Origin: Colocasia esculenta
Lineage: Eukaryota; Streptophyta; Magnoliopsida; Alismatales; Araceae
Assembly (NCBI GenBank): GCA_014218235.1
Contig: CM024759.1
Location: forward strand, 9,068,712 to 9,132,711
DNA length: 64,000 bases
Reading direction: 5' to 3'
The notes under the pieces were generated by a model. The model was not told where the DNA came from and searched no databases. It was given only the letters and a program-made list of their open reading frames with translations. The translations under genes were made by a program, and so were the position numbers. Of this stretch, positions 1 through 12,500 are shown in pieces; the stretch's first letter is position 1; each line of letters opens with the position of its first letter.

Positions 1-59
1 ACTGTTAAAGAAAAAAAATCAGAAATGAAATGAAAGCCATGCAACACATTAATAGGGAC

Positions 60-214
60 CAAGGTTCGCCGCATCGGGGAATCGGGGTTTTTTTTTTTTT
101 TTCTGATGTGCCACGATTCGCCAGAATCGGATGGGAATCGGGCGAATCGGGTTTCTCTTGATTCGATTCAATTCGGCCGAATCAGACCGATTCGATCCGA
201 TCCGGAAAACCATG
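60..214. mobile_element. hAT-type MITE, family C (155 bp)
   Basis: Short non-coding element that starts caaggttcgcc and ends ggaaaaccatg. These imperfect inverted termini match two other copies in this window, at 19711-20200 and 47650-48818. It is flanked by an 8-bp duplication with one mismatch (atagggac at 52-59, ataaggac at 215-222), the size expected of hAT transposition. The interior is a run of gaatcgg/ccgattc motifs on both strands plus a poly-T tract. No coding capacity. Confidence 0.75.
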
Positions 215-2219
215 ATAAGGACTGAATTGATGTCATGTCCTGAACTTTTAAGAAATATTGCTGATATGCCTTGAACTTTTAAGAAATGATCAATGTAACC
301 CTGAAATCTAAAATAAGTAATAAAAATAATAATAACAATAAATAAAAGCAAACAGAAATGAAATGATGAACTCCTACGAATTAAAAGGAGTCTAAAAGAT
401 AAAAAAAACCAACTTCATCCTACCCAAAATAACAATTATGAGACTGAAACCAAGTCTAAGACCATCTTCTTTATTCAAGCTTCACTACTTCAGAATTATC
501 ACTATTGTATTATGGACATATCTATGGCAGCTAATCAGGGCTACTGATGTAAATTAACACAACTGAGGTTGGTGGGGAGAGGTAAAGAACACAGATTCAT
601 GGTCACTGACCTGGTCCAAGACACAGGTTCACCCTAAATCTTTGGAGGTTCCACTGCTTAAGTAGCATATGGGATGTAATACATGCATCAATAAAACCAA
701 AAGAAATAAATGAATAAAAGAAACTTCAAACCAAAACAATGTGCAATGATGCAGTCTGTCCATTTCTCTCCTCTTCTTTTCCACTTTTAAACAAATTGAG
801 AAGAGCGTTTAGCTCTTTCTCCTTTTCACATGGAGTAGTGGGATTTGGGCATTGGGTGATCCTTCCTCATGAGCTGGTGTGTGGGCTTCACAAATCAATG
901 AAATAAATGAGAGGAGAACAAAAGGGTACCAAGGTGATTTTTTATAATGAGAAGATAGCTGGAGCTCCATTCTGCATCAGCAACTTGTATGTCAACATGG
1001 TCGATTCAAAGTGTGCTTTGATGTGCACACCAATAGGCTTTTGTTTCTTAAATCGAGGCTAAGCTTCCCTTGGGACGATGCTTGTTTCCTAAGAATTAGG
1101 AAGGTAGGCAATTGACTTGGTTGCCTTAGCAATGTTGGCTCTCCTAAAATTTACTGTTTATGAACAATGTTGTTGGCTCAGTCAGTGAGGCAGGGGCAGG
1201 CAGGTTACCTCAAGTCCAATCAAAGGTTGGATGTGCGGACTGATTCAGCCACCTTCCTGTGCGTGCATCCCAGATTTCCACATTTTTTTTCATGTCTTTT
1301 CTTGTTTGTTTTTATGGACTCCCTCTATTGTTGTCGATGGCAGAGTGTGGGGGGTGGTATACATCCGCTTACATTGCCCTTGCCCCCCGGTTATATATTT
1401 CTATATATTCAAGATTAGTTAATTTGTTAATTATGACACTCTAATAGAACATTAGTGACGGTGAGTTCAAACCTGGAAACAGCCTTTATGTTCCCTACAA
1501 AAATGTTGGAGGAAGTCTGCGCTCAATCAACCTTTCTCAGGGCCTGCATTGTATGGAACCATGGTGGTATGCTGCCAGATATAGGATTGCAGAGAGATAC
1601 AGGATGTTGTAGACTCAAACAGAACATGGCTGGATCATAGTCTCGTAGACTTGTATATTACCCCATCTGTCCACAACTACTGCAGTTTTCTCCTCTTCCA
1701 ATTAGATCAAGCAGGAAAGTTAAGCTAGGTGATGCCTTGACCCTTGTGATTTGTAATATACACACTATTCAGGCCAAGACAAGTGGCATGCACTTGTTTG
1801 TATGATAATTGATGTGTGATTAGGGCTATGTAGTCAGAGGCAACAGGTGATCGAGGAGACCAAGGGGTTGCCTCAAGCCCCAAATGCCTAGGCAATGGCT
1901 AGGGCATTTGAGACAATTTATTGAAAAATAAAGTCAGATATATTTCCGATAACTGCATGCTACTTTGTTTACAAAATGTCTAAAATGTTGCAAGTTGCAC
2001 TGCAGTTTTCCTAATTCTTTTGAGTTTTGAGTGATTAACAAAACATGTGTATGATTTGCATTTGTATGATTAACATAACATTTCTATAAAATCCTGAATA
2101 TACTATCCGATGACTTATTGCTTCCATGGTATATGTACTAAACAAGTCATATAATAGTCTTATGAAGATTTCTATATAATGTGTATGTTTTGAGGCAACA
2201 TTTTCTTGTCCAGTCATAT
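215..2219. other. Gene-free AT-rich intergenic DNA
   Basis: No convincing gene is seen. The few open frames are short, lack recognisable motifs and show no splice-consistent partners. A diffuse motif with repeated gcctagg/ggcatttgag words at about 1840-1925 may be an old repeat, but no borders can be set. Confidence 0.5.
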
Positions 2220-4439
2220 TGTTGGACATGAAGTTCAAGTCTCAAGAACACAAGTATTTCGGGTCCTATCGATTATGTATCATATTGGATTTTTGATAGA
2301 TTCTAAGTACCAGACACAGTAATGGTATCAATTAAGTAACCCACGCAAATCGTTTAAGTATACCACCGCGTGAAGGTCGAGAAAATTCTAAGATCAATAG
2401 TAGATACTATATTTGTCTACAATCAAAGTAATCAATTATATGCTTTCTATAGGTTTCGATAATCGATTACATCAATGTGTGCACTGGTATTCGCCCTATA
2501 CTGAAGTCATCGATTATGTTGTCCCGAGAATCAATTAAGTCTGTATGTTTCACGAGTATCGGACTGGTTGAATTAATCAATTATGTTTCTCAGTATCTGT
2601 TCGATAATTGATTAGTTTACCTGTGATTCTGAGCTTCCACTACACTCTGGAAAATTTATTAAGTTCCACCGCAATAATCCGAAGATCGATTCTATGCCTT
2701 TCGCTATATCTACTGATTGTAACAGTTGATTTACTTCTACCAAGAATCGACTAAGTCCTTTACAAAGTGAAGAATTAATTAAGTGTTCTGTTGAGCAAAA
2801 TGGCAAAGTCCTTTAGAGGGAACTACAAAGCGATTAAGTTACCCTGCCAAAGAAAGTCATCATTTGGTTGAGTACATCGATAACGCTTATCTAAGATTTT
2901 TCAAATAATCAACTTTGATTGGTTTATGATGATGATTTACTTTGAATATATTTTTACTAGAGTTTTATTGATCTCATCTTTTCACACATTGAGTGGATTA
3001 AATTGTTAATATTTCCAGTGATTTGATTATGACAACTGAATATATTTTGTCTCATCATGATCAACATGTTTTATGTTAAACTAATCTCGATCAATGATGA
3101 TAAGGTGTAGTTTAATCTTGAATGCTTATCTTTTGACGTAACTTTGAATGATTATATTTTCCGTCAAAGATATGAGGCATGATATTTTCGATGCAACGTT
3201 TTCCTCCTACTCAGACGATGAATTTGACTTATGCTTACCGTTTCTTGAGCATCTTGTCAAATATCACTTTATTGAGCACCACATTTAATGGAGTGGTTAT
3301 CATATCATGGTACTATATTTGTCTCGAGCAGTGTGAGGCCAGTTGGCTCCACACATGCTACCAAGCCATGCAGGACCATATCTCGTAGACTACAGTGCTA
3401 CGATATTGATATATCTTTTCTACACTCCTAGAAAACAGATCTTTGGACTAATGGTCTGCAAAGGGAATAACACTTTTGTCAGAAGACCTTTCTGTCTGTT
3501 TGTTTATATCTTTATCAGATAAAGGAAAGTTTCAAGGTGTCATGAAAGATCAAGTGTCAAGGTTTTGAGAATAATCAAGATCTTTGAAAGACCAAGACTC
3601 TACAATGCTCTTATCAGTCACAATGACGGTCGAGAAGATTAACTTGATCAAGGCTAACGGATAGAGAAGAATCTAGAAGAAAAAGCTTCAATGGGTGGAA
3701 AGTCCAAGCATCTATAAATACAACCAGAAGCCATGCAAATAAAGATGAGGGAGAAGAAAAGAAAAAGAAATTCAAGTGAGAACACACATACTCATCGTGA
3801 GAAAGAAAAGAGATCAAGCCAACACTCCCATTCTTTAGCTCTCATCTCCGAGCCTTCTATTCATCTCAATGCAATTTTCAAGAAGACATTTGCTCGGCAT
3901 CAACTATGATCTACACCGAGCTGATCAAGTCATCGACGTCAAGCTTCTTCTTGCTATATTTCTGTTGATGTCAATCTTGGTTGAGGAGCTTTCAGTGTTG
4001 CCACATTTGTCTGTGAAGATGACGTTTCCTTGGGCAATTACTTATGTGGAAGTGTTGGGCCTGTGTGCCCATGTGCTGTCTGTTGAGAGGAACGCTTGAG
4101 CGTGCGGCACCAGGCAGTTGCTTTGCTCTTTTGAAAGGAGGACTGGTGTGGTCAGGGGTTGTACCCTCTGCGAGAGGAAGACTTGGCTGTGGGTTGTGCA
4201 CCAAGTGGTTGCCCAGTTTGGGCTGTTGAGTATGGCTCAGGAATGGATTTTCCTTGGATATTAGATGTAGAAGTCTGATGCTGTTCAGATCCAAACTAGG
4301 ATAAAAATTTGTGTCTTTGTGTGCTTACTTGCTTGTGTCTTACTTTTTGTTGTGCTTATTCATAGAATTTATTTTAATTTTCTAGTATTATGATTAAGAC
4401 CCATTCACTCCCCTCTAGGTCTCCATAGCATGACCAACA
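2220..4439 (+). mobile_element. Probable LTR (solo or truncated), possibly copia SIRE-like
   Basis: The stretch starts with TGTTGG and ends ...accaaca. It has LTR anatomy: an upstream part full of diverged atcgattaagt/atcgattat words, a TATA box at 3713-3720, a purine-rich leader, and a 3' part with the ccattcactcccctctagg signature seen near the ends of some plant copia (SIRE/Maximus-type) LTRs. No internal coding region follows on either side, so it would be a solo LTR or a truncated copy. I could not find a matching 5-bp TSD, so both borders are provisional. It could also be a promoter-containing fragment of another retroelement. Confidence 0.42.
3713..3720 (+). promoter_or_regulatory. TATA box inside the LTR-like segment
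   Basis: The sequence tataaata is followed about 30 bp later by a purine-rich leader (agatgagggagaagaaaag) with no long reading frame. This fits an LTR U3/R boundary. Activity is not shown by the sequence. Confidence 0.4.
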
Positions 4440-6067
4440 TAAAATACATGCATAAAAGCTTGTAAACTGCCTAAATTTATTCATTCAACCATGTCGAGCC
4501 TAACTTTTGAGTGCTTGGGCGAGGGAGGTGGGTGGGGACGACTGCGTTTGACAGTGTAGGGAAGTACCTAGATCGCCTAGAGTCTAGATGATTCAGGGCT
4601 GAAATGAGGTGCCCGCATGGTGCCTCACCTTGCGCCTTCTCTTTAGATCTCAACCCTGTTGAGGGGATCAGCAAGTTATTTAGAATGAATGTGAGGGAGA
4701 GTAAGTGTGCCAGAGAGATAACACTAATGGTAGTCAACCATAACATGCTTCATCTTCTCCTGGAAATCAGATTCCCACCCCCCACCCCATTCTTTCTTGA
4801 GGCTTTTCATATAAATAATTGTTATATCAAAACCTACATATTTGTGGTTCCTACATTTGCATTTGCGCATGTACTTTTGAAATTGTCAGATGTATGCTGA
4901 AGGATCACTGAAATATTTTTTAAAAGACCACTGAATGGCTTTCTGCATGCCGTTGACATTTTCAATCATGTGTGCAAATACAAATCCAAGAATGATAACA
5001 TGCATTCTTTATGTATGAATGACTTGTATGCCAATATCTGTTTGTTTTTTTAGTTATCAATAGAGCACTTTGATTGTCACCATATACAGGAGAAGTTGGA
5101 GAAGTAAAGCTGAGACAATGAAGAAGTCCATGCCACAGAAGCATAATCCATTGAATATACTCAGTGTCAGCACTATAGTGAGAAATGATATCCACTTCTT
5201 AGCCAGGGAATAGGAAAACTGCCCAAAACCATGTAGAAACCTATTCAAGAACCGTGGGCAGCTCCATTACTTGCCTAATCAACATTAGATAAAGTTGTCT
5301 GGCTCAAGCAGTGGTTAGAAGTAAGAGATTTGAATAGAGGTAGCTGTATGGTTAAATGCTTGTGAGAACTTTTAAGGAGAAAATAAAGAGTTCAGGAGGA
5401 AGTGATAGCTGAATTGATTGGCTTGATGCCTCTTGCTGATCCAGATGTGTGTAAAACAGAATGTTCAAGGAGCATAATCTGAAAGGTGACTTGATGAATT
5501 TGATGGAAGATGGTTCATAAAATCTCTTTTATATTTTCTATATATTTCCAATGCTAATTATGCACTATTTAGTTTAGTTTTAGGGGTATCTTGGTCAAAT
5601 ATTAGTTAAAGAGCCATAGAAGAGTTAAACTAGAAGAATTTTATCTTTTATTTAAGAGTCCTAATAAGGCTAGTGTAGAGTTTTTTGGTTTCATCGTATT
5701 TAAGGAGTCATGAGGATTAGTTTTGAGTTATTCTAGTCTTCTTCATTTGGGAGTCATAATAGTGTTAGGCTATCCTAACCACTTTAAATGATGCAACATC
5801 CTCTTTTTTAATTAATGAAGAATATTGATTGTGAATTTCCAGTGATTCTTCAACCTTTCTCTGTGATGGAGATGATGGACCTTGCAATGGGGCTATCGAC
5901 CAAACAGTGCCCTGTGACGGGGTTGGGTGCGTCGCTCAAATATATTTTTTAAGATAAACAGCCCAGGGTTGGCCTTAGAGAGTGCAACACTCGAATATCT
6001 TTCTTCCTCTGCTGCCTTCTTCTTTCTCTGTTTTCTTCTATCATACTCTAATTTTCTCTTTCTTCTA
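4440..6067. other. Gene-free AT-rich DNA
   Basis: No supported coding region. The part from about 5480 to 5870 (poly-T stretches, repeated gagtc/aagagtc words, ending in attaatgaagaatattg) resembles the 3' half of an LTR, but neither borders nor a partner copy can be identified. Confidence 0.4.
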
Positions 6068-6072
6068 TTTTC

Positions 6073-6177
6073 TGTTAATGGCCCCAACTTTAACCCAAAA
6101 CCTAGGCATTGAGTTGAGGGAATCCTCTACATATATAGAGGTGAAAACTCTCATGGATATGGAACTAAAAGACAGCA
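6073..6177 (-). repeat. TRIM 3' LTR
   Basis: Direct repeat partner of 6274-6385. It shares the cctaggcattgagttgaggg block and the gtgaaaactctcatggat block. Confidence 0.8.
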
Positions 6178-6273
6178 CCCTCCCTGCACCTTTGGTTTGG
6201 GGCGCAACACTGGTAGGGACAAATATCCACATATGGAGAGATGATCCAATGGGTAAACCTGACTTTGATACCA

Positions 6274-6385
6274 TGTTAAAGGCTCAAACTCTAACTGAAA
6301 ACCTAGGCATTGAGTTGAGGGATTCTACTACATAGATAGGGGTGAAAACTCTCATGGATTTCTAATGTGGGACTAAATGACAACA
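6274..6385 (-). repeat. TRIM 5' LTR
   Basis: Direct repeat partner of 6073-6177. It abuts the PBS-like TGGTATCAAAGTC, read on the minus strand. Confidence 0.8.
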
Positions 6386-6390
6386 TTTTC

Positions 6391-7355
6391 CATGCAGCCA
6401 TACCGACTACCCTGGTGAACCGAATCGGTTCAAACCGAAAAAAAATCCTGTGTTTAAAGGGGCGGTCCTGGGTTTCGACCTCCCATTGGGAGGGGAGGAC
6501 TTTGTCCACTGGGCCACGGTTTCTTTTGTGATATTATATATTATTAAATATATTTAATACATATTTGGTTTATTTGATTTCACAACAGAAAACCGAACTG
6601 AACCGCAGGGTCCTTCAACTCGAACCGAACCGAACTGAACCGGTTGGTTCGGTTCGGTTCGGTTCTTCAGGTTGAACCAATTTATGAACACCCCTACCTG
6701 TTGCCCTTCTGCTACTGCTGTTATGCATCGTGGATGACTTGGCCTAGGGCCTAATGTTCTTCATCTCAAACTGTTGTGTGTGATGTTCTAGAGGGATGAT
6801 AGTGATACTGTTATCACTGGTAATTGTCATGTCTTCTTCCCAACAAAGAATGGTATAACCAGTGAGAAAGCTGAAACAAACAGAGCATAATCAGTCAACC
6901 AAAAGCTATTATGTATCATAAATTGAGAATCCCTTGTGTCTAGATTCCAAGCAAGAATAATTTCAATTGACCTTAGTTGACTAATTGGATGCCAATGTCA
7001 CCATCAAAAAGGTAACAGCCTGCCTTAGAATGGACTCAGAATTTGAGGATTGGAATGATATCAGATATAGGGACTCATTTACACTTTCATGTTGAACATG
7101 TAGCCTTCAATGGCGTAATCTTTTGATAGAAAAATCCACCATCATTTGTTCTTACCTGAATGCTTCTCGCTCAAAAATGGTTATTACATGTTATGGAGTT
7201 TGCATACATTATTTGTTGGTGGAAAATGGATATGTTCACAAGTTTTCATTTGATATACCCTCATAATAAGATTATATCCCTCTGGTTACATTGCTGCCAG
7301 AATTGATGGAATATTGTATTGAAAATGTAAAAAGCATATATGGTTTTGGAGTGGT
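6391..7355. other. Gene-free; includes a degenerate ggttcggttcgg-type repeat (about 6415-6692)
   Basis: About 6415-6692 carries gaaccgaatcggttcaaacc at one side and a run of ggttcggttcgg ending atgaacacccctac at the other. The same termini recur at 31265-31793, suggesting an old foldback or hAT-like non-autonomous element. Inside it lies a short tRNA-like box (ctgggtttcgacctcc). No TSD was found. The remainder to 7355 shows nothing recognisable. Confidence 0.35.
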
Positions 7356-7371
7356 ATGTCAATACCAAGAT

Positions 7372-8027
7372 AGATTTACTATAGAAACTATTTTCTTATT
7401 ACGACAGTTAATGGAGAAGTATAGAGAGATGAGAAGAGATTTATATATGGTTTTTCTTGATTTGGAGAAGGTATATGATCGAGTACCGAGAGATTTGATT
7501 TGGTGGACTTTAATTAAGAAGGGAGTTTCTCAAGGATATGTTGACTTGATCCAAGATATGTACGAGGGTGCCACTACTAGTGTGAGAACTATTGCTGGAG
7601 AGACTTGTGAATTTCCGGTCACGGTGGGTTTGCATCAAGGTTTTGCTCTAAACTCGTATCTTTTTGCTCTGGTTATAGACGAGGTAACTAAGCAATTGCA
7701 TGATGATATCCCTTGGTGTATGCTACTTGCGGATGATATTGTCTTAATTGATGAGAGTATTGATGGTTTAAATGCTAAGCTAGAAAGTTGTAGGCATGTC
7801 TTGGAATCTAAAGGTTTTAAAATCAGTAGGAGTAAGTCAAAGTTTATGCATTGTAATTATAATAATAAGAGGGTGTTACAGGAAGATATAGTTCAAATTG
7901 ATAGACAAGACATTCCTAAGAGTAGTAGCTTTCGATACTTAGGGTCTATCATCTAAGAGAATGGGGAGATTTATGACGATGTAGCACACAAGATTAAGGT
8001 AGATTGGCAAAAATGGAGAAGTGCATC
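7372..8027 (+). pseudogene. RTE reverse transcriptase fragment, N-terminal part
   Basis: The translation shows RT motifs in order: FLLRQLMEKY, the catalytic FLDLEKVYDRVPRDLIW block, the G.HQG.ALNSYLFALV block (usually LHQGSALSPYLF), the catalytic ADDIVLID motif, a LESKGFKISRSKS block and SSFRYLGS. This matches the RTE clade. The open frame can be read from 7291, but its first residues are encoded by the LINE's own 5' target flank and are not RT. Substitutions in the normally conserved SPYLF block, the stop after GSII (7954-7956) and the missing N-terminal half show it is dead. Confidence 0.8.
8020..8027 (+). repeat. 8-bp TSD (agtgcatc), left copy, of the outer hAT
   Basis: Perfect copy of 17801-17808. 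Removing 8028-17808 restores the LINE reading frame across WRSAS/GVLCDRRIP, which confirms the insertion. Confidence 0.92.
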
Positions 8028-8569
8028 CATGGATGGCAAAGTCGGCCGACTCGGAGCGGAGTCGGCCGACTCTGAGTCGGGTCGGCCCCTGGAGACCCGA
8101 CTTGGGGGTGGGGGGGGGGGAACACCCACCCACCCATGGGGCTAGGTGGAATCGGGGGTGGGTCGGGCCAACTCGTCCCAACTCGTCGCGACTCACCCCG
8201 ACTCGGCCCGAGTCCACTCAGTTCTGGCCGCTTCAACTGGAAGCGGGAGCCAGGATCCGCAGAGTCGGCCCTAGTCGGGCTGGATCCGCCTAGAGTCGCG
8301 CTACTCCAGGCGGATCCGGCCCGACTAGGGCCGACTCCGCAGATCCCTCCTTAAGGAGGGATCATGGGACTGCGCAGACAGAGCTGTCTGCGCAGTCCCG
8401 AGCCCCCCTTCCCAGTTCCCAACCCCTTGCCCCCCCCTCCCCTCGCCGGAGCTGCTCTCCCTTGCCGCCGCCGCCGCCGGAGCTCCGAGGAGGGTCGCCG
8501 CTGGCGCCACTGTACGCCGCCGCCGCTGCTCCTTCCTCTCTCTCTGTTCTCTTCTCTCTCTTCTTTGAG

Positions 8570-9058
8570 GTGAGTTTTTTTTAATTTTTTTTAAATCTGA
8601 AAAAATAGGAAATGTTAAATATGCTATAGATCTATAGCATATTTAACATGTTTATGACTCTCATTCTCTAAAATCCCCAAATTGAGCCCAAATTAGGGTT
8701 TAAAAATTAGGGATTTTGTGTCCATGAATGGAATTAATGTGCAATTGTGTGTCTAATAGAATTTTTTTAGTTGATTAGAGTTTGTTGGTAGACTTAATTG
8801 CATTATGGTTTGTTTTCCCTTAAAATCCCCAAATGATCCTAATTAGGGTTTAAAAATTAGGGATTTTAGGTCATTCATATAATTAATGTGCAATTGAGTG
8901 TCTAATGTAGTCATTTTAGTTGATTAGAGTTTTTTTGTAGATTTAATTACATTGCATGACCCTTTTTTTTCCCAAAATTCCCAAATTAAACCCTAATTAG
9001 GGTTTAAAATTAGGAATTTTGTGTAATTAACGTGCAATTCAATTACATTCTTACACAG
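8570..9058 (+). other. 5' UTR intron of the outer hAT transposase gene
   Basis: Donor GTGAGT follows a pyrimidine-rich leader at 8569. The acceptor is acacag at 9053-9058, five bases before the start ATG at 9063. The intron carries two to three diverged tandem units (about 8660-9040) with the palindrome-like word ctaattagggtttaaaaattaggg. Confidence 0.65.
8660..9040 (+). repeat. Tandem repeat with telo-box-like motifs in the hAT 5' intron
   Basis: Units of roughly 150 bp each contain aattagggtttaaa, aattaatgtgcaattg and agttgattagagttt. The core is the plant telo-box AAACCCTAA in both orientations. A similar but distinct array is in the inner hAT at 13049-13400. Confidence 0.6.
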
Positions 9059-9531
9059 GAATATGGCACATCAAGAATATGAAGAGCAAGAGGTGGAGCA
9101 GGCCATTGATCCTGGTTGGGCTCATGGTACTCTTCTTGATGCATCTAAGAAAAAAGTCAAATGTAATTGGTGTTCAAAGGAGATGTTTGGAGGCACATAT
9201 CGCCTTAAACAACATCTTGATGGGATCATGGAAGGCAGGATCGGAATCGAGGTCGGGATCGACCCTGGTCGATCCGATCCTGGATCGGATCGGATCGAAG
9301 GATCCGCTGGATCCCAGGGAAGTCTGGCCGATCTTGGATCGGCCAGACTATAAAATGTTTATTTTTTTGGAAAAAATACAGGAAAATTCAGAAAAATTCA
9401 GGAAAAAATCGAAAAAATCTGATATATTGAAAGAACTAAGATTTGTATCAAAAATCAATTATACATGCATTCATAGTACATAAAACATGAAATTTAAGAC
9501 ATTGTACATGTAACTTACATTTGATAGAAGA

Positions 9532-12500
9532 CTAATAATCTTTCCATCCACTTCCAGACATAGATGAGTCACCATCATTTGGGTTTTGGTAGCTATAACC
9601 AAAGAGGGAATTTGATAAATCATGCATACCCATTTGAATCCCTCTTGGTGTAAATTGTTGACTTGAGCTTTCTCCAGATTGTGATGGAGTTGGACACCAT
9701 ATACCAAGCAGTTTGTATGTACTTGTTGCTTCACTATGCTCTTGTTCTTGTGAAGGCCGAGGTCCCTATCCTCCTTGTACTCCATAAGGTGAGCTACTAA
9801 TATCTGAGTACGGTAAAATGGGAGGCTGAAATGCAGGTATATGAGTAGACCCTGAACTATAGTTTGGCTCCCAAGGTGGCCACTCATAGGCTGCATGATG
9901 TTGTTGTCCTTCATATCCCCCTTGTCCATGCCCTTGTCCTTCTCCTCCGCCTCCCTGATGTTCTATTTCTGGTACATAACTTTCAGTAAGCCCTACACCT
10001 GTGGCCCCAGTATATCCTGCTCCTGTATATCCTTAGCCAGCTCCTGTGGCCCCAGTGGCAGCCCCATCATCATCATCATCATTTGGATCTTGTGTGGTGT
10101 CATCACTACGAATTGGTTGCTGCACTTTCCTCTTTTTTTGCCTGGCATATATTATTTTTTCTAGCTCTACGGCTTTTGAACTCTTCTCTTTTTGTGTTGC
10201 AGCTCTTCTTAATGCAGGCTGAGTGGGAGGCACTCTAGATGTCTCTGGCAAGATAGCTGAGTGTCGTGGCTGAGAGAAGAGAGGACCGAGGGTGCTCACT
10301 TACCCTAAGCTCTGGATCTCGAGCCTCTACTCCATCCAATTCTCCTTCGGCCCATGAGCAATCGCGAGGGTCAAATTCTGGAACATCCCTTTCCTGTCTT
10401 GTTTCCACCCATGCATTTAGTGGGTTTTCCTCATCAAATAACTCATCAACATCAATTTGAGATGATAATGCTTCCCTCTCTGCAAAACGTTACTCCCAAT
10501 GACTACCTGCAAAAGTCATTAGCCTTGCCTCGCTCTTCTTTTGTCTATCTTTAATGCATTTCAGCTTCAACCTCATATTGTAGTGGCAATAGACCAACTT
10601 CTCTAGCCTAGTTGCACTCAACCTGTTCCTCACTTTTGTGTGAATAAGTGAGAAAGTGCTCCAATTTCTCTCACACTGGCTAGATGAAGTGGTCTGACTG
10701 AGTACTCTAATAGCAATCTTTGCAAGTGGATTTCTTTGACCAGTCTTGTAGTCTTACATAACCCACCACTCACCTACAAAAAAAAAAAACATACAATGAA
10801 TTAGCACATAATACAAGTGATTTGTCATTTTGTTATGAAGTAAGCATGAGCTTAAGTCTCAAGGTTCTTACCAGGACCCATTCTAGTCACTGCTTCTTGA
10901 AGATCATAATCTCTGTAGATGTCCAACTTCAATTTAAATCTGTCCATCTACAGTATAATACAGTTGGTAAGTGTAACTTGTAAAGTATATTGAATACATG
11001 AAAATGGAATAAAGTTTTTAAGTTGGCCGTACCTCTAACATAGCATCTATTCTTTCGTCCATGCTCCTAGATAATCTCCCGATGACATTGATTGTCCCCT
11101 GGAGCACCTCACCATCATTGTGAGGGGAATCACTATATTGATGCCTAGGGTTAAAGAAATACCCTATATGTACAAAACATGTCTAGTAAGTTAGAAATTC
11201 AATATTGCTAATAAGAAATATGCACAATAAGATATAATATATTTACCTGCTGTATGTAAATCGTGGTGGAGTGTGGACTCCCATCTTGCATCAATAATTC
11301 TCCACCATTTTTGATATGCCTGCGGATGCTTCTCTCTCAACCTTTCCTTGGCTTTATCCATAGTCTCATATAAGTAACCCATGTCATTCTTGTCCTCTCC
11401 ATCAACCATCCTCAACACTTGTACAAGAGGCTCTATTAGCTTCAAATAATACAAGATTCTATCCCAAAAACGATGGTCACTGACCAAGCAAGAAATCTCA
11501 TGTGCGACATCTCTGGATTCCTCTCTCAATGTAGCCACATATGCCAAGTACTCAGAACTGTGTATAAGAGTGCCCAACTCATGTCTAAACTTATGAAGAC
11601 TCTCCAATACAATAAATTGTGAGGCAAATCTAGTTGGGCCAGGACGAATTATGTCATGTCCATCTGTGCACTCTCTCATCATATGTAAGATTCTATTGTG
11701 TCCATAAATAAAAGTAGTAATCATTTGCGCCTTGGACACCAAGTCATGCACATGTTTATCTTTGCCAATGTCCTCCATCATCAAGTCTAAGGAGTGTGCT
11801 GCACAAGGGACCCAATAAAGATGATGTCGTTTTACCATCAATTTTCTTCCAGCTGCCTTGTAATTAACTTCATTATCAGTGACAACTTGGACTACATTTT
11901 CCTCGCCAATTTCGTCAACCATCTCATCCATGAGCCTAAACAAGTAATCTGCATTCTTTATTTGTCCACTTGCATCTACAGATTTCATGAACACTGTACC
12001 CTCACTGCAATATACAAGAAAGTTAATCATAGACCTTCTTGTTGTTCCTGTCCATCCATCACACATAAGAGTACAATCTCTTGCCATCCATATACCTTTG
12101 AATGATGCCACCCAATCCTTTATCTCAGTCAATTCCTCTTCAAGATATTTGCCATAAATCTCCTTTGGTGTAGGAGCTTTCAAACCTGGGCCTGCCTCAC
12201 CAACTGAATCTATCATTGTCTGGAAATATGGACTAGATGCTGTATGGGCTGGGACACCTGCATGCAAAAACCATTTTACAATGTTTTTAACTGCATGTTT
12301 GGCGGAAGCAGCTGTGGCCTTTACCCCTTTCAATGCATGCTTTATGTCAGGCTGTTTTGATGAAGGTTTCCTGTGCAAAAATGTGTCAAGCCCACTAGTT
12401 GGTCCCGTTCCCCTCATTGAACCACCTCTCCTGACGGGTGGTGCCGGTGGCCGTGTTACACTAGCCCCTGATGATGATCCTTCTCTTGTACTATGGAACC

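Larger units (their letters stand above)
6073..6385 (-). mobile_element. TRIM (terminal-repeat retrotransposon in miniature), complete
   Basis: Two direct repeats of about 105 and 112 bp (6073-6177 and 6274-6385) both start TGTTAA and end in CA. They enclose a 96-bp non-coding interior. On the minus strand the interior starts next to the 5' LTR with TGGTATCAAAGTC, a primer-binding site like the one complementary to initiator tRNA-Met. It ends with the purine tract GCAGGGAGGG directly against the 3' LTR. The 5-bp TSD ttttc lies at 6068-6072 and 6386-6390. Size, PBS, PPT and absence of genes all fit a TRIM. The two LTRs differ at many positions, so it is not recent. Confidence 0.85.

Noticed and set aside
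2220..4439. Endogenous pararetrovirus fragment (suggested by the TATA box and leader)
   Set aside because: No coat protein, movement protein or RT motif in any frame nearby; LTR anatomy explains the TATA box more simply.
7291..7371. N-terminal residues of the 221-codon RT frame as part of the LINE protein
   Set aside because: The 3' flank of the LINE repeats the sequence at 7356-7371, so these codons are host target DNA read through by chance.
9063..9353. Separate small BED zinc-finger gene (96 codons)
   Set aside because: The finger is cut by the inner hAT at 9227. The remaining codons come from that element's terminus, and the gene continues at 14185.
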